DNA of 35,650 nt from Arthrobacter mangrovi. GTDB taxonomy: Bacteria > Actinomycetota > Actinomycetes > Actinomycetales > Micrococcaceae. Positions 1-6,972 of this stretch are shown in pieces. A model generated the notes under the pieces. The model worked only from the letters and a program-made list of their open reading frames with translations. It ran no database searches and had not been told where the DNA came from. Each line of letters opens with the position of its first letter. Position 1 is the first letter of the stretch. The translations under genes and the position numbers were made by a program. The DNA is taken from contig NZ_BRVS01000025.1 in the NCBI RefSeq assembly GCF_026011795.1, positions 1 to 35,650 of the forward strand, given 5' to 3'.

Positions 1-932
1 TACAGGCACAGGTTGCGGGAGGCGCCGACCATGAACTCGGCCTTTTCCGGCCCGAACTCCTCGGCCAGTTCCTCGCGGCGCTCGTAGAGCGGGCGGTCCT
101 GCGGGTTGCCCCACCACATCCACAGCAGCAGGTGCCCGTGCTCGAACGAGTAGTAGCCCCCGCCCTGTTTGCCCCAGGTCCCGGCGTCCATCGCCTTCGT
201 CGTATTCGCCGACTCGCCCGCGGTGCGCCGGGCCGTGGTCGCGGCGTAGTTCCAGTGCGTGGCCGAGACGTGGTAGCCGTCCGCGCCGTTCTCGGCCTGG
301 ACCTTCCAGTTCCCGTCATAGGTGTAGGTCGAGGACCCGCGCAGGACCTCCAGGCCCTGAGGGGACTGGTCGACGATCATGTCGATGATCTTCGTCGCGT
401 CGCCCAGGTGCTCGGCGAGCGGCAGCACGTCGGCCTTCAGCGAGCCGAAGAGGAACCCCCGGTAGGACTCGAAACGGGCGACCTTCGTCAGGTCGTGCGA
501 GCCGTCCTTGTTGAACTGCTCCGGGTAGCCGGCATCCCGGGAGTCCTTGACCTTCAGCAGCTTGCCCTTGTTGTTGAACGTCCAGCCGTGGAACGGGCAG
601 GTGAAGTTGGTCCGGTTGTCCGTCTTGCGCCGGCACAGCATCGCCCCGCGGTGGCTGCACGCGTTGACCAGGCAGTTCAGCTCGCCGTCCTTGGACCGGG
701 AAATGACCACCGGAGTCCGGCCGATATACGTGGTGAAGTAATCCCCGACCTCCGGGATCTGGCTCTCATGCGCCAGGTACACCCAGTTGCCCTCGAAGAT
801 ATGCTTCATCTCCAGCTCGAACAGCTCCTCATCCGTGAAGATCCGCCGCTTCGCCCGATGAACCCCGTTCTCGTGATCCTCTACAACGGCATCGTCCAGG
901 GTTGCGCCGATAGCGCTCAGTGTCCGGGTCAT
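1..932 (-). CDS. benA: Benzoate 1,2-dioxygenase large (alpha) subunit, 3' end outside window
   Basis: Rieske non-heme iron ring-hydroxylating oxygenase subunit that, with a small subunit and a reductase, converts benzoate to its cis-dihydrodiol. About 310 residues are present of a family length near 450. The Rieske 2Fe-2S ligands are Cys92 and His94 (CSHRG) and Cys112 and His115 (CPFHGW). The mononuclear iron site shows ENGADGYH with His221 and His226. Long stretches, such as [20 protein letters not shown] and [11 protein letters not shown], are as I remember them in BenA. Start: ATG at 932, preceded by AAGGAG with a 6-nt spacer; the ATG 15 nt further upstream lies before that ribosome site and is less likely. 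It is divergent from catA, which cleaves the catechol formed. Anthranilate dioxygenase AntA is the main alternative. The rest of the ben operon would lie to the left, outside the window. Confidence 0.92.
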   Translation of the reverse strand, partial: MTRTLSAIGATLDDAVVEDHENGVHRAKRRIFTDEELFELEMKHIFEGNWVYLAHESQIPEVGDYFTTYIGRTPVVISRSKDGELNCLVNACSHRGAMLCRRKTDNRTNFTCPFHGWTFNNKGKLLKVKDSRDAGYPEQFNKDGSHDLTKVARFESYRGFLFGSLKADVLPLAEHLGDATKIIDMIVDQSPQGLEVLRGSSTYTYDGNWKVQAENGADGYHVSATHWNYAATTARRTAGESANTTKAMDAGTWGKQGGGYYSFEHGHLLLWMWWGNPQDRPLYERREELAEEFGPEKAEFMVGASRNLCL

Positions 933-1255
933 GTACGTCTCCTTCATCTATGGCCACCACCACTGAGTGGCGTGGTGGCTGTCACATGCTGCTCGACATT
1001 TAGCGATAACTGTTCCAGCAGGAGGCGCGGCTCACACTAGGGTCACCCCTAGGCTTGGCCAAGGGTCGGATTGAGACGTGAGGCATACTAATAGGGGTCA
1101 TATTTGTATTTGTTGGTCCTAAAAAATGTGGCTACGGTTACTTCAGGGCAAATCAGATCTGCCCGGGCCCACTGTTGGGGTTGCACGGCTGCAGGACGTT
1201 CGGGCAGCCGCTGCCGGGCGAAGGGGCCCGGAAGAGTACGAGAGAAGGAATCGAC
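933..1255. promoter_or_regulatory. Divergent benA/catA control region with several inverted repeats
   Basis: These 323 bases hold no convincing gene. I see an 8-bp inverted repeat GCCACCAC (953-960) and GTGGTGGC (972-979) directly upstream of the benA ribosome site. There is a 6-bp repeat CTAGGG/CCCTAG with a 4-nt spacer (1037-1052), a 10-bp palindrome CTTGGCCAAG (1054-1063), and GGCAGC-C-GCTGCC (1203-1215) in the catA leader. An AT-rich patch lies at 1084-1135. Any could be a regulator site or a leader hairpin; no regulator gene is adjacent. I could not place a convincing -35/-10 pair for either gene. Confidence 0.5.
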
Positions 1256-2104
1256 ATGACTGCTGAAACCCAAGCCACTGCCGCCGCTTCCGGCGCCAAG
1301 GCCACCGAGCGTTTCCACGAAAACAAGAAGTTTGCCGCCGGCACCAGCCAGGAGCGCGTCAACCTCCTGGCTTCGCGCCTCGTCAAGGCCGTCAACGACA
1401 CTGTGCTCGAAGAGAAGGTGACGTACGACGAGTACAACGCCTTCAAGGCATGGCTGATCAAGGTCGGCGAAGACGGCGAATGGCCGCTGTTCCTCGACGT
1501 CTGGGTCGAGCACTCCGTGGAGGAAGTGGCCAACGAGAACCGCGAGGGCAGCAAGGGCTCCATCGAGGGTCCGTACTACGTCCCGGACGCCCCGAAGCTG
1601 GAGTCCCCGGCGACCCTGCCGATGCGCGAAGACGAGGCCGGCACCCCGCTGCTCTGGGAAGGCCGCATCACCAACGTGGCCGGCGAACCGCTGCCCGGCG
1701 GCATTGTGGAAATCTGGCACGCCGATGACGCTGGCTTCTACTCCCAGTACGCACCGGGCCTGCCCGAGTGGAACCTGCGCGGCACCGTTGTGGCCGATGC
1801 CGACGGCTACTTCCAGATCAACACCATGCAGCCGGCTCCGTACCAGATCCCGACGGACGGCGCATGCGGCCAGCTGATCGCCGCGGCCGGCTGGCACGCC
1901 TGGCGCCCCGCGCACATCCACGTCAAGGTCCACGCCGAGGGATACCAGGAGATCACCGCCCAGCTCTACTTCGTCGGCGACGAGCACCTGTCCGACGACA
2001 TTGCCTCGGCCGTCAAGCCCGAGCTCGTCCTGGACCCGCAGGACAAGGCGGACGGCTCCGGCCGCGAAGTCATCTACAACTTCGTGCTGGACCCGGCCAA
2101 CTAG
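1256..2104 (+). CDS. catA: Catechol 1,2-dioxygenase (intradiol)
   Basis: Non-heme Fe(III) intradiol dioxygenase that opens catechol to cis,cis-muconate, the first ring-cleavage step of the beta-ketoadipate ortho pathway. The 282-residue length fits the family. By family alignment from memory the iron ligands are Tyr162 (GFYSQY), Tyr196 (APYQIP), His220 and His222 (RPAHIH). The N-terminal third is the helical dimerisation region. The ATG at 1256 has AGAAGGA about 8 nt upstream; an in-frame ATG 27 codons earlier lacks a ribosome site and would add a Gly/Arg-rich tail. It is divergent from benA, so benzoate to catechol to muconate is encoded at one locus. No catB or catC follows. A hydroxyquinol or chlorocatechol dioxygenase is less likely given the benA neighbour. 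Confidence 0.92.
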   Translation: MTAETQATAAASGAKATERFHENKKFAAGTSQERVNLLASRLVKAVNDTVLEEKVTYDEYNAFKAWLIKVGEDGEWPLFLDVWVEHSVEEVANENREGSKGSIEGPYYVPDAPKLESPATLPMREDEAGTPLLWEGRITNVAGEPLPGGIVEIWHADDAGFYSQYAPGLPEWNLRGTVVADADGYFQINTMQPAPYQIPTDGACGQLIAAAGWHAWRPAHIHVKVHAEGYQEITAQLYFVGDEHLSDDIASAVKPELVLDPQDKADGSGREVIYNFVLDPAN

Positions 2105-2120
2105 GCTTCACCACCATCCC

Positions 2121-2161
2121 AATGCGGCGGCCGCCCGGATTCTCCGGGCGGCCGCCGCATT
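2121..2161 (+). terminator. Strong hairpin terminator after catA
   Basis: A perfect 19-bp inverted repeat (2121-2139 with 2143-2161) with a 3-nt loop TTC starts 16 nt after the catA stop. The stem is almost entirely GC and there is no proper T-tract, only GTTGT, which is common in high-GC actinobacteria. It insulates the monocistronic catA from the NUDIX gene. Confidence 0.8.
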
Positions 2162-2257
2162 GTTGTAGGCTCCGCACCGCGCCTTCCATCGCCCGCAGCG
2201 GCCGGGCCGCGCGGTAGGTTTGGAGCCAACCGTACGTCGAAAAGAAGGGGTCCGATC

Positions 2258-2974
2258 ATGTCGTCAGCGGTCCTGGCCGCCACTGTCGTGCTGCTGCGGG
2301 ATGCGCCCGGCGGCCTCGAGGTCCTGCTGCTGGAGCGGCCGCAGCACACCGGCTCCTTTGCGGGCGCCTGGGTGTTTCCGGGCGGAAAGGTGGATCCGGA
2401 GGATTTTGGTTCCGGCAGGCAGGGCGCTAACGACGGCGGTGCCCCGGACGGGCATGAAGTGCTCGCCGCCCGCCGTGCCGGCGTCAGGGAGGCCTGGGAA
2501 GAGACCGGGCTTCGGGTGCACGCCGACGAGCTGGTCCAGCTGTCCGTGTGGATTCCGGACTCCGTGCAGCCACGCCGCTTCCGGACCTACTTTTTTGTTG
2601 CGCCTGCGCCGGTGCCCGCCCAGGAGATCGTCCTGAACGTCGGAGAGCTCGAGGACTACGCATGGCTCAGCCCGAAGGAGGCGCTGTCCCGGCACGCTGC
2701 CGGAACCATGTCTTTGGTCCCGCCGACCTGGGTGACGCTGCACTGGCTGTCCCATTGCGCGGATGCCGAGACCGCATTGGGCCGTGCCCGGACGGGGCAG
2801 CCCGAAACCTACCAGAGCCGCCAGCGGCAGGGTGCGGACGGCCGCAAGCTGGTGCTCTGGTCAGGTGACGCGGACTATCCCGACGCCGATGCCTCCGGCC
2901 ACCCCGGGCCGGGAGCCCGGCACCGGCTGGACGTCAGCTCGCTGCCCTGGAGCTACCAGCGTACGGACGGTTGA
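2258..2974 (+). CDS. NUDIX hydrolase with interrupted Nudix box
   Basis: Predicted hydrolase of a nucleoside diphosphate linked to some moiety; the substrate is unknown. The 238-residue protein starts with the usual beta strand (AATVVLLRD), then FPGGKVDPED (about 40-49). The catalytic helix REAWEETGL (77-85) carries the metal-binding glutamates. In the canonical box these two parts are about 7 residues apart. Here roughly 25 residues rich in Gly, Asp and Ala separate them, an arrangement I recall from NUDT19/RP2-like proteins, some of which act on CoA derivatives. The start at 2258 follows AAGAAGGGG at 9-10 nt. It stands alone between the catA terminator and a convergent gene. The NUDIX call is firm; the CoA idea is only a suggestion. 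Confidence 0.82.
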   Translation: MSSAVLAATVVLLRDAPGGLEVLLLERPQHTGSFAGAWVFPGGKVDPEDFGSGRQGANDGGAPDGHEVLAARRAGVREAWEETGLRVHADELVQLSVWIPDSVQPRRFRTYFFVAPAPVPAQEIVLNVGELEDYAWLSPKEALSRHAAGTMSLVPPTWVTLHWLSHCADAETALGRARTGQPETYQSRQRQGADGRKLVLWSGDADYPDADASGHPGPGARHRLDVSSLPWSYQRTDG

Positions 2975-2986
2975 GGCCGGCTTGGG

Positions 2987-3313
2987 CTAGGCCTGGCCGC
3001 CGGCCGAGCCCCCGGCGACCTTGTAGCTCCAGAGCTCGGCGGACATGCCCACGGGCTTATGCGGGCTCTCCCCCTCGGCCTGTGCATGGCCGTGGCCGAA
3101 CGCCTTGGAGTTCTTCCAGCTCTCGAACGACTCCTCGTCGCGCCACCGGGTGATGACCAGCCACGTGGTGCGCTCGTCGGTCGGCTGCAGCAGTTCGAAA
3201 CCCTCGAACCCGTCCTGGTTGTCCACCGCCCCGGCGCGGGCGGCGAATCGCTTGGCGAGCTCGTCCCCGGAGTCCGCGGGCACGGTGATGGCGTTGATCT
3301 TGATGATGCTCAT
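2987..3313 (-). CDS. Heme-degrading monooxygenase, IsdG/MhuD-like (ABM fold)
   Basis: A 108-residue single-domain protein of the antibiotic-biosynthesis-monooxygenase fold. The three residues known to be needed for heme breakdown in IsdG/MhuD enzymes appear at the expected positions: Asn7 (IKINAI), Trp66 (SFESWKNS) and a histidine after it (His74 or His76 in FGHGH). Such proteins bind heme in the cytoplasm and oxidatively open the ring to free iron. The WLVITRWRDEESFESW core is typical. The last eight residues are a Gly/Ala tail. No heme uptake or siderophore gene is nearby, so it may serve housekeeping heme turnover. A quinol monooxygenase of the same fold is the main alternative, but the N/W/H triad favours heme. 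Confidence 0.8.
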   Translation of the reverse strand: MSIIKINAITVPADSGDELAKRFAARAGAVDNQDGFEGFELLQPTDERTTWLVITRWRDEESFESWKNSKAFGHGHAQAEGESPHKPVGMSAELWSYKVAGGSAGGQA

Positions 3314-3381
3314 GGGCCCTATTATGCCCGCCGACGCTGACCGTACACTGGGCTCACCAGCGAATATGACAGGGAGCAGCC

Positions 3382-3627
3382 ATGCGGCAGAAGAAGTCCT
3401 GGAACGAACTGACCACCGTCCAGAAGGGGTCCGTCCTCCTCTCCATCGGCGTCCAGCTGAGCCTCCTGGCCGCCGCGCTGACCGACCTCAGGAAGCGGCC
3501 CGCCGCGGAAATCAACGGACCCAAGGCTGCCTGGGCCGTGGGTTCATTCGTGAGCTTCATCGGTCCCACCGCCTACTTCCTCTTCGGCCGGAAGAAGACC
3601 ACGGTCGCCGCCTGGAAGAAGCTCTAG
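3382..3627 (+). CDS. Small two-span membrane protein, PLDc_N-like
   Basis: An 81-residue protein with a basic start (MRQKKSW), a first hydrophobic span (about 17-34, VLLSIGVQLSLLAAALTDL), a short polar linker and a second span ending WAVGSFVSFIGPTAYFLFGRK. The last motif, a W followed by FIGP-AYFLFGRK, matches the short PLDc_N domain found in cardiolipin synthases and in many stand-alone actinobacterial proteins. There is no catalytic HKD domain, so no phospholipase activity is expected. The ATG at 3382 follows AGGGAG by 6 nt. It converges with the flavin reductase gene, with one base between the two stop codons. Function unknown. Confidence 0.7.
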   Translation: MRQKKSWNELTTVQKGSVLLSIGVQLSLLAAALTDLRKRPAAEINGPKAAWAVGSFVSFIGPTAYFLFGRKKTTVAAWKKL

Positions 3628-3628
3628 G

Positions 3629-4258
3629 TCAGCCCCGGTCCTTCGGGGCCGGCTGGTTCTTCGGCCAGTCGCGGTACGGAATCCGGTCGATCTTCACAAG
3701 TTCGCCCAGCCGGCTCCACTCATTCCGGCCAAGCCGGGCCAGCGGCTTCAGCCGGGTCGCCTCGGGGTGCGCGCCGTCCATCATCTCCTCGTTGATGGCG
3801 GCGTGCAGGACCCGCCCCAGTACGAGCCACGAATTGCCGACCGGGATGATCTCGTGCACGCGGCACTCGAGGGCCACGGGGGACTCCGCCACCCGCGGTG
3901 GACGCACTGTGAGGCTCGGCTCCGTCCCCAGCCCCACGGCGTCGAACTCGCTGACCTCCGGCGGAAAGTTTGTGCCCGTGCCATTGATCTCAGCGAACAA
4001 CGCCTCGGGCGCGAAGTTGACCACGAACTCGCCCGTCGCCTCCGCGTTGTTCAGGCTGTCCTTTCGGGCTGTCGGAGTGAACTGCACGATCGGCGGATCC
4101 GTCGACGCCACGGTGAAGAACGAATGCGGCGCCAGGTTCAGCACGCCGTCCGCGCTGACCGTCGAGACCCAGGCGATGGGCCGTGGGATGACGACCGATG
4201 TCAGGAACTTGTAGAAGTCCTTGGGGCCGAGTTCCTCCGGCGAAATGTCAACGCGCAT
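3629..4258 (-). CDS. Flavin reductase-like FMN-binding protein
   Basis: A 209-residue split-barrel flavoprotein of the flavin reductase-like family. Seen: RPIAWVSTVSADGVLNLAPHS (about 25-45) followed by the FF-VAS-DPP-V-F segment that shapes the FMN site. Family members reduce free FMN/FAD with NAD(P)H for two-component monooxygenases or act on their own. No oxygenase partner lies next to it, so its role is open. The ATG at 4258 was chosen because homology starts at once (MRVDISPEELGPKDFYKFLT); the open frame continues far upstream without signal. The ribosome site is weak (GATGAG). It is divergent from the lipoprotein gene at 4433. Confidence 0.8.
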   Translation of the reverse strand: MRVDISPEELGPKDFYKFLTSVVIPRPIAWVSTVSADGVLNLAPHSFFTVASTDPPIVQFTPTARKDSLNNAEATGEFVVNFAPEALFAEINGTGTNFPPEVSEFDAVGLGTEPSLTVRPPRVAESPVALECRVHEIIPVGNSWLVLGRVLHAAINEEMMDGAHPEATRLKPLARLGRNEWSRLGELVKIDRIPYRDWPKNQPAPKDRG

Positions 4259-4354
4259 GGTCTCATCTGACCACAGCCTGGTCCCCCGTGCTGCAGCCCG
4301 TGCGTATTCCCGCACCGCGCCCGCCCGGGCGGCCGTGCGCGAAGCGGGGTTCCA

Positions 4355-4384
4355 TTGACCACTCACTATGGCAATAGTTAGCAT
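4355..4384 (+). promoter_or_regulatory. Putative promoter of the NMT1-type lipoprotein gene
   Basis: TTGACC (4355-4360), 18 nt spacer, TAGCAT (4379-4384), about 50 nt upstream of the ATG at 4433. The spacer carries a small inverted repeat CTAT-GGCA-ATAG (4367-4378), which may be an operator. The rest of the divergent gap back to 4259 shows nothing further. Confidence 0.45.
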
Positions 4385-4432
4385 GTGGCGCACAGCACAA
4401 CCCGTGCCGTGGGGACTTTGAGGGGTAGGAAG

Positions 4433-5416
4433 ATGAAGAAACTGGCTGCGGCCTTGGCGATGACGGCGGCCCTGGCTTTGACGGCATGCGGCGGCGGGAG
4501 CCCCTCGGGCGGTGAGGAGACGGCTGCGTCCCCCGGGGCCAGTGGAAATCTCACGCCGGTCAGTGTCGGGGTCATTCCCATCGTGGATGTCGCACCGATC
4601 TACCTTGGCGTGCAGGAGGGCATCTTCGAAAAGCACGGGCTCGACGTCGAACTCACGCCGGCCCAGGGCGGCGCCGCCATCGTTCCGGCCATCACCAGTG
4701 GACAGATGGACTTCGGCTTCAGCAACGTCACCTCGCTGATCATCGCCCGGTCCAAGGGGCTGCCGCTGCAGATCCTCGCCAGCGGCTCCTCCTCCACAGG
4801 GGACCAGGATGCCGACTTCGCCGCCGTGATGGTCAAGCCGGATAGCGGTATCAAGGAGATCGCGGACCTGGCCGGCAAGAGCATCGCCGTCAACACGCTG
4901 AACAACATCTCGGACTCCACCATCAGCGCCGCGGTTGAAGAGGCCGGGGGAGACGCCTCCAGCATCGACTACGTCGAAATGCCCTTCCCGGACATGCGCG
5001 CCGCGCTGGAGAAGGACAACGTCGACGCTATCGCCGCCGTCGAACCCTTCGTCACGATGGCCAAGGCCGACGGCGCCACCCCGGTCTTCTCCAACTACGC
5101 CCACCCCGTGGACGACCTCACCGTCGCCGTGTACTTCACTTCGGACCAGATCGCCGAACAGAAGCCGGAGGAGACCCAGGCCTTCACCGCGGCCATGAAG
5201 GAATCGCAGGCCTTCGCGGATGCCAACCCGGACAAGGTCCGCGAGATCCTGCCCACGTACACGCAGCTCGATCCGGCTGTCATCGAACAGCTGACCCTGC
5301 CCAAGTTTGCGCAGGACGTCAATGCGGACTCTCTGAATACGATCGCCGACATCTCGCTGCAGGACAACCTGATCGAGGAGAAGCCCGACATGGAGGCCCT
5401 CCTGCCGCACCAGTAA
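4433..5416 (+). CDS. ABC transporter substrate-binding lipoprotein, NMT1/SsuA/TauA type
   Basis: A 327-residue extracytoplasmic binding lipoprotein. The signal peptide MKKLAAALAMTAALALTAC ends in a lipobox (LTAC), and a Gly/Ser-rich linker follows. The mature part shows the NMT1 layout: VGVIPIVDVAPIYLGVQEGIFEKHG, then GGAAIVPAITSGQMDFGFSNV, a pattern of proteins binding sulfonates, nitrate, thiamine precursors or aromatic acids. The ligand cannot be read. The ATG at 4433 follows GGGGTAGGA. No permease or ATPase gene follows, since two hairpins come straight after the stop. It is an orphan receptor that must share a transporter encoded elsewhere, or it has lost its partners. Confidence 0.85.
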   Translation: MKKLAAALAMTAALALTACGGGSPSGGEETAASPGASGNLTPVSVGVIPIVDVAPIYLGVQEGIFEKHGLDVELTPAQGGAAIVPAITSGQMDFGFSNVTSLIIARSKGLPLQILASGSSSTGDQDADFAAVMVKPDSGIKEIADLAGKSIAVNTLNNISDSTISAAVEEAGGDASSIDYVEMPFPDMRAALEKDNVDAIAAVEPFVTMAKADGATPVFSNYAHPVDDLTVAVYFTSDQIAEQKPEETQAFTAAMKESQAFADANPDKVREILPTYTQLDPAVIEQLTLPKFAQDVNADSLNTIADISLQDNLIEEKPDMEALLPHQ

Positions 5417-5428
5417 GACAACGACGGC

Positions 5429-5455
5429 GGCGGGGCGGCAATCTGCCGCCCCGCC
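5429..5455 (+). terminator. First hairpin after the lipoprotein gene
   Basis: A perfect 12-bp GC-rich inverted repeat, GGCGGGGCGGCA (5429-5440) and TGCCGCCCCGCC (5444-5455), with loop ATC, 12 nt after the stop at 5416. There is no T-tract. Confidence 0.65.
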
Positions 5456-5473
5456 GGGGCATTCCTGAACCGG

Positions 5474-5520
5474 AGGGCGTTGTTGCTGCCACAGCCGCTG
5501 CGGCAGCAACAACGCCCTTT
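5474..5520. terminator. Second, bidirectional hairpin between convergent genes
   Basis: A perfect 17-bp inverted repeat (5474-5490 with 5502-5518) with an 11-nt loop, ending in TTT on the plus strand. It lies between the plus-strand lipoprotein gene and the minus-strand hydrolase operon that ends at 5545, so it can serve both. Confidence 0.75.
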
Positions 5521-5544
5521 CCGTTCGCCCGCCGGTTTTCGTCG

Positions 5545-6972
5545 TCAGCCGGTGTAGCTCCCCCAGTTCCGCGCGTCCCACAGGCGGGCGGGCGTGCCGG
5601 TAGAGGACACCTTCGCGAACCGTTGCCCACCGAGCTCCAGCTCCGAACGCTCCGCCACGCCGTCGGCCACCTCGGCGAGGGCCTGCGGGGAAGTCGCGCC
5701 CCAGCGGCCGTCATCGATCCGATCGAAGAGAACCTGGAGGGAAGTGATCTCCTCGATCGGAGCGAACGTGCAGTGCCCATCGGAGGAGACGTAGAGCTCG
5801 CGCAGCAGTGGGGCGGAGCCGGTGGACCGCACAACGGAAGCGTAGGCCTCGTCGTCGGCAGTTGTGCCCGCGCCGTCGCCGCTGGTATGGAGGGACAGCA
5901 CGGGAACGGAGAGCTCGCCTGTGAAAGTCGCGGTCCGCTCGACGAAGCCGACGGCTTCCGGGTTTGCCGCAAGGCGCTCCGCCGACGCCAGTGTCTGGAG
6001 ATCTTCGGCGAGCGAAAGCCCGGCGGCCTGATAGGCGGCGGTGATCTCGGACCAGCGTCCCGACCCCTTCAACGACTTTTCGTAGTCGACGCCGGTGTTC
6101 CACGAGAACGCTCCGCCCACCGTCTGCTCGTAGCCAGCCCGGACGTGGGAGCCCATGGCAAACGGCAAGTGGTCGAGGTACCTGTCAGTGCGTGCCTCGA
6201 GATCGCCGGCCGGGATCTCCTGGTCGGACACTGGGTCCACAGCCGGGATCTTGCTGAGCGCCGCGGCGAGGACAGCGCGGGCCCGTCCCTCCGGAGTCGA
6301 AGCCGCCTTGGCAACCAGATCGTTCATCGCACGCAGCTCGGCAGCCCTGTCGGTGATGTTCTGGATCTGCATTGGCGATTCCGGATCAACCAGCTCGCGC
6401 AGGGCAAAAGCCGTGTCCAGCTTATAGTTCCACGTACTCACCGCACCGGCGCCGCCTCCGCACATCGGCAACGCACCGTCCAGCCAGGCCGGCTGGGAGT
6501 CTGCGATGATGCGCGTGGCCAGCCCGCCCTGGGACCGGCCGCTGACCACGACCGTCTCCGGGCTGCCGGCGACGCTGGTGAAAGTCTCCACCGCGGCGCC
6601 GGCGTTGCGGCGGTCCTGCACCAGGTCCCAGCCATCGCTAAGGTCATAGCCGATTACGCCATAACCCTGCTCGATGAGCCACTGCGCCGTTGTGCCGCTG
6701 AGGTTCGGGCGGCCCGGCATGACGACGATGGCACCGTTCCACTCGGCAGGCTTGACCAGCGAGTACGGTGCGTCCCCTTCGAGGGCGCCCTGCCCCACCA
6801 CTTCCAGGCCGGGGGCGAAGTCCCCGGAGAAGGACGATCCGGCAGAGGCTGGCCTCTCCGAAGCGGCCGCGGGAGAAACCGCGCCCGGTCCTGCCAGGGC
6901 CAGCAGCGCCACCAAGGGCAGGGCTTTCGCTGCGGTGGATTTCCTCGAGGTGGTCTGGGGCGTCTTGGTCAT
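5545..6972 (-). CDS. Secreted alpha/beta hydrolase A, esterase-like
   Basis: A 475-residue exported serine hydrolase. A Sec-type signal (about 1-38: basic start, LPLVALLALAGPGAV, then AAAS) precedes the alpha/beta core. The likely triad is Ser147 in the nucleophile elbow SGRSQGG, Asp366 in LHTSGD and His400 in SDGHC. The only two cysteines are Cys171 (ALPMCGGG) and Cys401, next to the catalytic histidine, and probably form a disulfide. The order matches the upstream hydrolase B, so the two are paralogues. The start overlaps the stop of hydrolase B (ATGA), and GGGAGG lies 7-8 nt upstream, so translation is probably coupled. The substrate is unknown; an ester, perhaps aromatic as in tannase/feruloyl esterases, is inference from export and the neighbouring oxygenase, importer and CoA-ligase genes. 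Confidence 0.78.
   Translation of the reverse strand: MTKTPQTTSRKSTAAKALPLVALLALAGPGAVSPAAASERPASAGSSFSGDFAPGLEVVGQGALEGDAPYSLVKPAEWNGAIVVMPGRPNLSGTTAQWLIEQGYGVIGYDLSDGWDLVQDRRNAGAAVETFTSVAGSPETVVVSGRSQGGLATRIIADSQPAWLDGALPMCGGGAGAVSTWNYKLDTAFALRELVDPESPMQIQNITDRAAELRAMNDLVAKAASTPEGRARAVLAAALSKIPAVDPVSDQEIPAGDLEARTDRYLDHLPFAMGSHVRAGYEQTVGGAFSWNTGVDYEKSLKGSGRWSEITAAYQAAGLSLAEDLQTLASAERLAANPEAVGFVERTATFTGELSVPVLSLHTSGDGAGTTADDEAYASVVRSTGSAPLLRELYVSSDGHCTFAPIEEITSLQVLFDRIDDGRWGATSPQALAEVADGVAERSELELGGQRFAKVSSTGTPARLWDARNWGSYTG

Noticed and set aside
132-1040. 302-residue plus-strand open frame at the left edge
   Set aside because: It is antisense to benA, has low-complexity Arg/Val/Leu content and no recognisable motif; the minus strand encodes clear BenA.
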